A stretch of 7,190 bases of DNA. Origin: Deltaproteobacteria bacterium (lineage in GTDB: Bacteria; Desulfobacterota; Desulfobulbia; Desulfobulbales; SURF-16). A program made the position numbers and the translations under genes. The stretch is taken from positions 1 to 7,190 of the forward strand of contig JAOZSN010000144.1 of NCBI GenBank assembly GCA_029939635.1, read 5' to 3'. This document shows positions 6,197-7,190 of this stretch, piece after piece. The number at the start of each line of letters is the position of its first letter. Position 1 is the stretch's first letter. Below the pieces are notes generated by a model, which searched no databases, was not told the DNA's origin, and saw nothing but the letters and a program-made list of their open reading frames with translations.

Positions 6197-7123
6197 ATGG
6201 CCCATGAAATTTTATTGGAAACTGGTACCAACGAGGTTGAGATTCTGGAGTTTTTCCTTGATGACCAGAGCTTTGGTGTCAATGTGGCCAAGATCATGCA
6301 AATAGCTGATTTTGAGGAAGGTAAATTCACCCCTCTGCCTGATCAGGGGGAGGCCAATATGGGTGTTATCCTCTGGCATGACAGAACCATCCCATTGATT
6401 AACCTCAACAAGGTGCTCAAGCGCCAGCAGCGTCAGCAGTCAGAGCGCCCTATTGTCTTGATCACTCGTTTTAACGATACCACCAATGGTTTTTTCATCA
6501 GTGGCGTGAATCGCATCCATCGTCTGGGCTGGGATGATATCTCTCCATCCAACTCTCTTATTGAAAATCATTCCTCAAATTTCACCGGTTCAGTAAATAT
6601 AGATGGTCGGGAAATCTTATTGGTTGATTTTGAATACCTCATTGCTGAACTTTTTCCTGAAACCAAGATGTCACACGACCTTGAGCATTCTAATGTTCAT
6701 AAAGGATTGGAGCGCGGTGATTGTAAGCTGGTTTTTGCCGAGGATTCAGTTTTTATTCGCAAGAGTGTGGTCAAGTTGTTAAGCCAAGTGGGCTATAGTC
6801 AGGTTGATGCCTTTGAGAATGGCCAGGATGCCTATAATTATCTTGCTCGCTTGGTAAAACAGGCCAAGTCTGAGGGGCGCGATATTTCTGATTATGTCAA
6901 CTTGGTGCTCACTGATATTGAGATGCCCAAAATGGATGGTCTCACCTTTTGCCGCCGCCTCAAGCAGGACTTAGGCATGAGTAAAACCAAGGTGGCTATT
7001 TTCAGTTCTCTTATCGACACCCAGATGATTGAAAAATGTAAGGATGTAGGGGCTGATGCCTATACCACCAAACCTAAAATCAGCGAACTTGTAGAGCTCA
7101 TTGATGGACTTTTGCATGTATGA
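6197..7123 (+). CDS. cheV: Chemotaxis coupling protein CheV (CheW-REC)
   Basis: This 308-residue protein has the typical CheV architecture. A CheW-like coupling domain occupies about residues 13-155 (EILEFFLDDQSFGVNVAKIMQI near the start). It would link chemoreceptors to the CheA kinase. A response-regulator receiver domain spans about 176-305. Receiver residues are all present: the acidic pair E182-D183, the phosphoacceptor D240 in LTDIEMPKMDG, a Ser at about 270-271 and K292 in TKP. It is therefore probably phosphorylatable by CheA and able to tune receptor coupling or adaptation. It acts in the cytoplasm at receptor arrays. Length is normal for the family. It starts 42 bases after the sucrose-phosphate synthase stop with no terminator seen between, so read-through or co-transcription is possible. 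No other chemotaxis gene is visible in this window. A following reading frame begins 32 bases after its stop. Confidence 0.93.
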   Translation: MAHEILLETGTNEVEILEFFLDDQSFGVNVAKIMQIADFEEGKFTPLPDQGEANMGVILWHDRTIPLINLNKVLKRQQRQQSERPIVLITRFNDTTNGFFISGVNRIHRLGWDDISPSNSLIENHSSNFTGSVNIDGREILLVDFEYLIAELFPETKMSHDLEHSNVHKGLERGDCKLVFAEDSVFIRKSVVKLLSQVGYSQVDAFENGQDAYNYLARLVKQAKSEGRDISDYVNLVLTDIEMPKMDGLTFCRRLKQDLGMSKTKVAIFSSLIDTQMIEKCKDVGADAYTTKPKISELVELIDGLLHV

Positions 7124-7155
7124 CAGGATTAGAGCTACATAGGTAATTATTTATT

Positions 7156-7190
7156 ATGTCCAGCCAGAAGTTTGCAGTTGTTTTTCCACT
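7156..7190 (+). CDS. Start of an unidentified gene, cut by the window edge
   Basis: An ATG at 7156 opens a frame reading MSSQKFAVVFPL to the edge of the window. An AGG at 7141-7143 is 12 bases upstream, longer than ideal. The 9-base string CTACATAGG that includes it also occurs just before cheV. Its position 32 bases after cheV suits an operon gene. Only 12 residues are visible, so no function can be given. Confidence 0.4.
   Translation, partial: MSSQKFAVVFP

Noticed and set aside
7156..7190. Right-edge frame as fabD (malonyl transferase), because of KFAVVFP
   Set aside because: FabD continues with GQGSQ after this string, but the next codon begins CT, which is Leu. The match fails at the diagnostic position.

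Overview
The window suggests a Gram-negative, chemotactic bacterium of moderate GC content. The gene set would suit a deltaproteobacterial (Desulfobulbales-like) lineage: a TyrA-type dehydrogenase fused to a dehydratase-like and an ACT domain, a sucrose-phosphate synthase carrying its own phosphatase-like domain, and CheV. This placement comes from gene content only and is tentative. There are four intact genes, at least two gene remnants, one gene cut by the right edge, and two short heptamer-periodic repeats in the intergenic DNA. No stretch over 300 bases lacks a gene or gene remnant.

Layout: bases 1-269 hold a plus-strand remnant of a group II intron reverse transcriptase/maturase, which stops within about ten bases of the end of the next gene. 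Bases 276-1859 (minus) encode a DUF445 membrane-anchored protein. Bases 1892-2044 (minus) are a 50-codon ORF whose first 29 or so codons are the start of a class I SAM-dependent methyltransferase. Its tail runs into a 7-base-period repeat (1911-1952). Bases 2048-3724 (minus) encode a PDT-like/ACT/prephenate dehydrogenase fusion. The three minus-strand units are closely spaced and could share one transcript from a good sigma70-type promoter at 3795-3823. A second heptamer repeat (3734-3761) lies in the 5' leader of that transcript.

The plus-strand side begins at about 3853-3974 with sucrose-phosphate synthase (best start 3974, stop 6154). It is followed after 42 bases by cheV (6197-7123), and after another 32 bases by the start of an unidentified gene (7156 onward).

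The genes do not form an obvious single pathway. They cover aromatic amino acid synthesis (prephenate to the tyrosine branch), sucrose synthesis (plausibly as compatible solute or reserve), chemotaxis coupling, and a membrane protein of unknown role. I saw no clear new multi-gene system. The most unusual points are the degraded dehydratase domain kept in the TyrA fusion, the methyltransferase that loses homology where a heptamer array begins, the retroelement remnant abutting a gene end, and the unusual start region of the sucrose-phosphate synthase.
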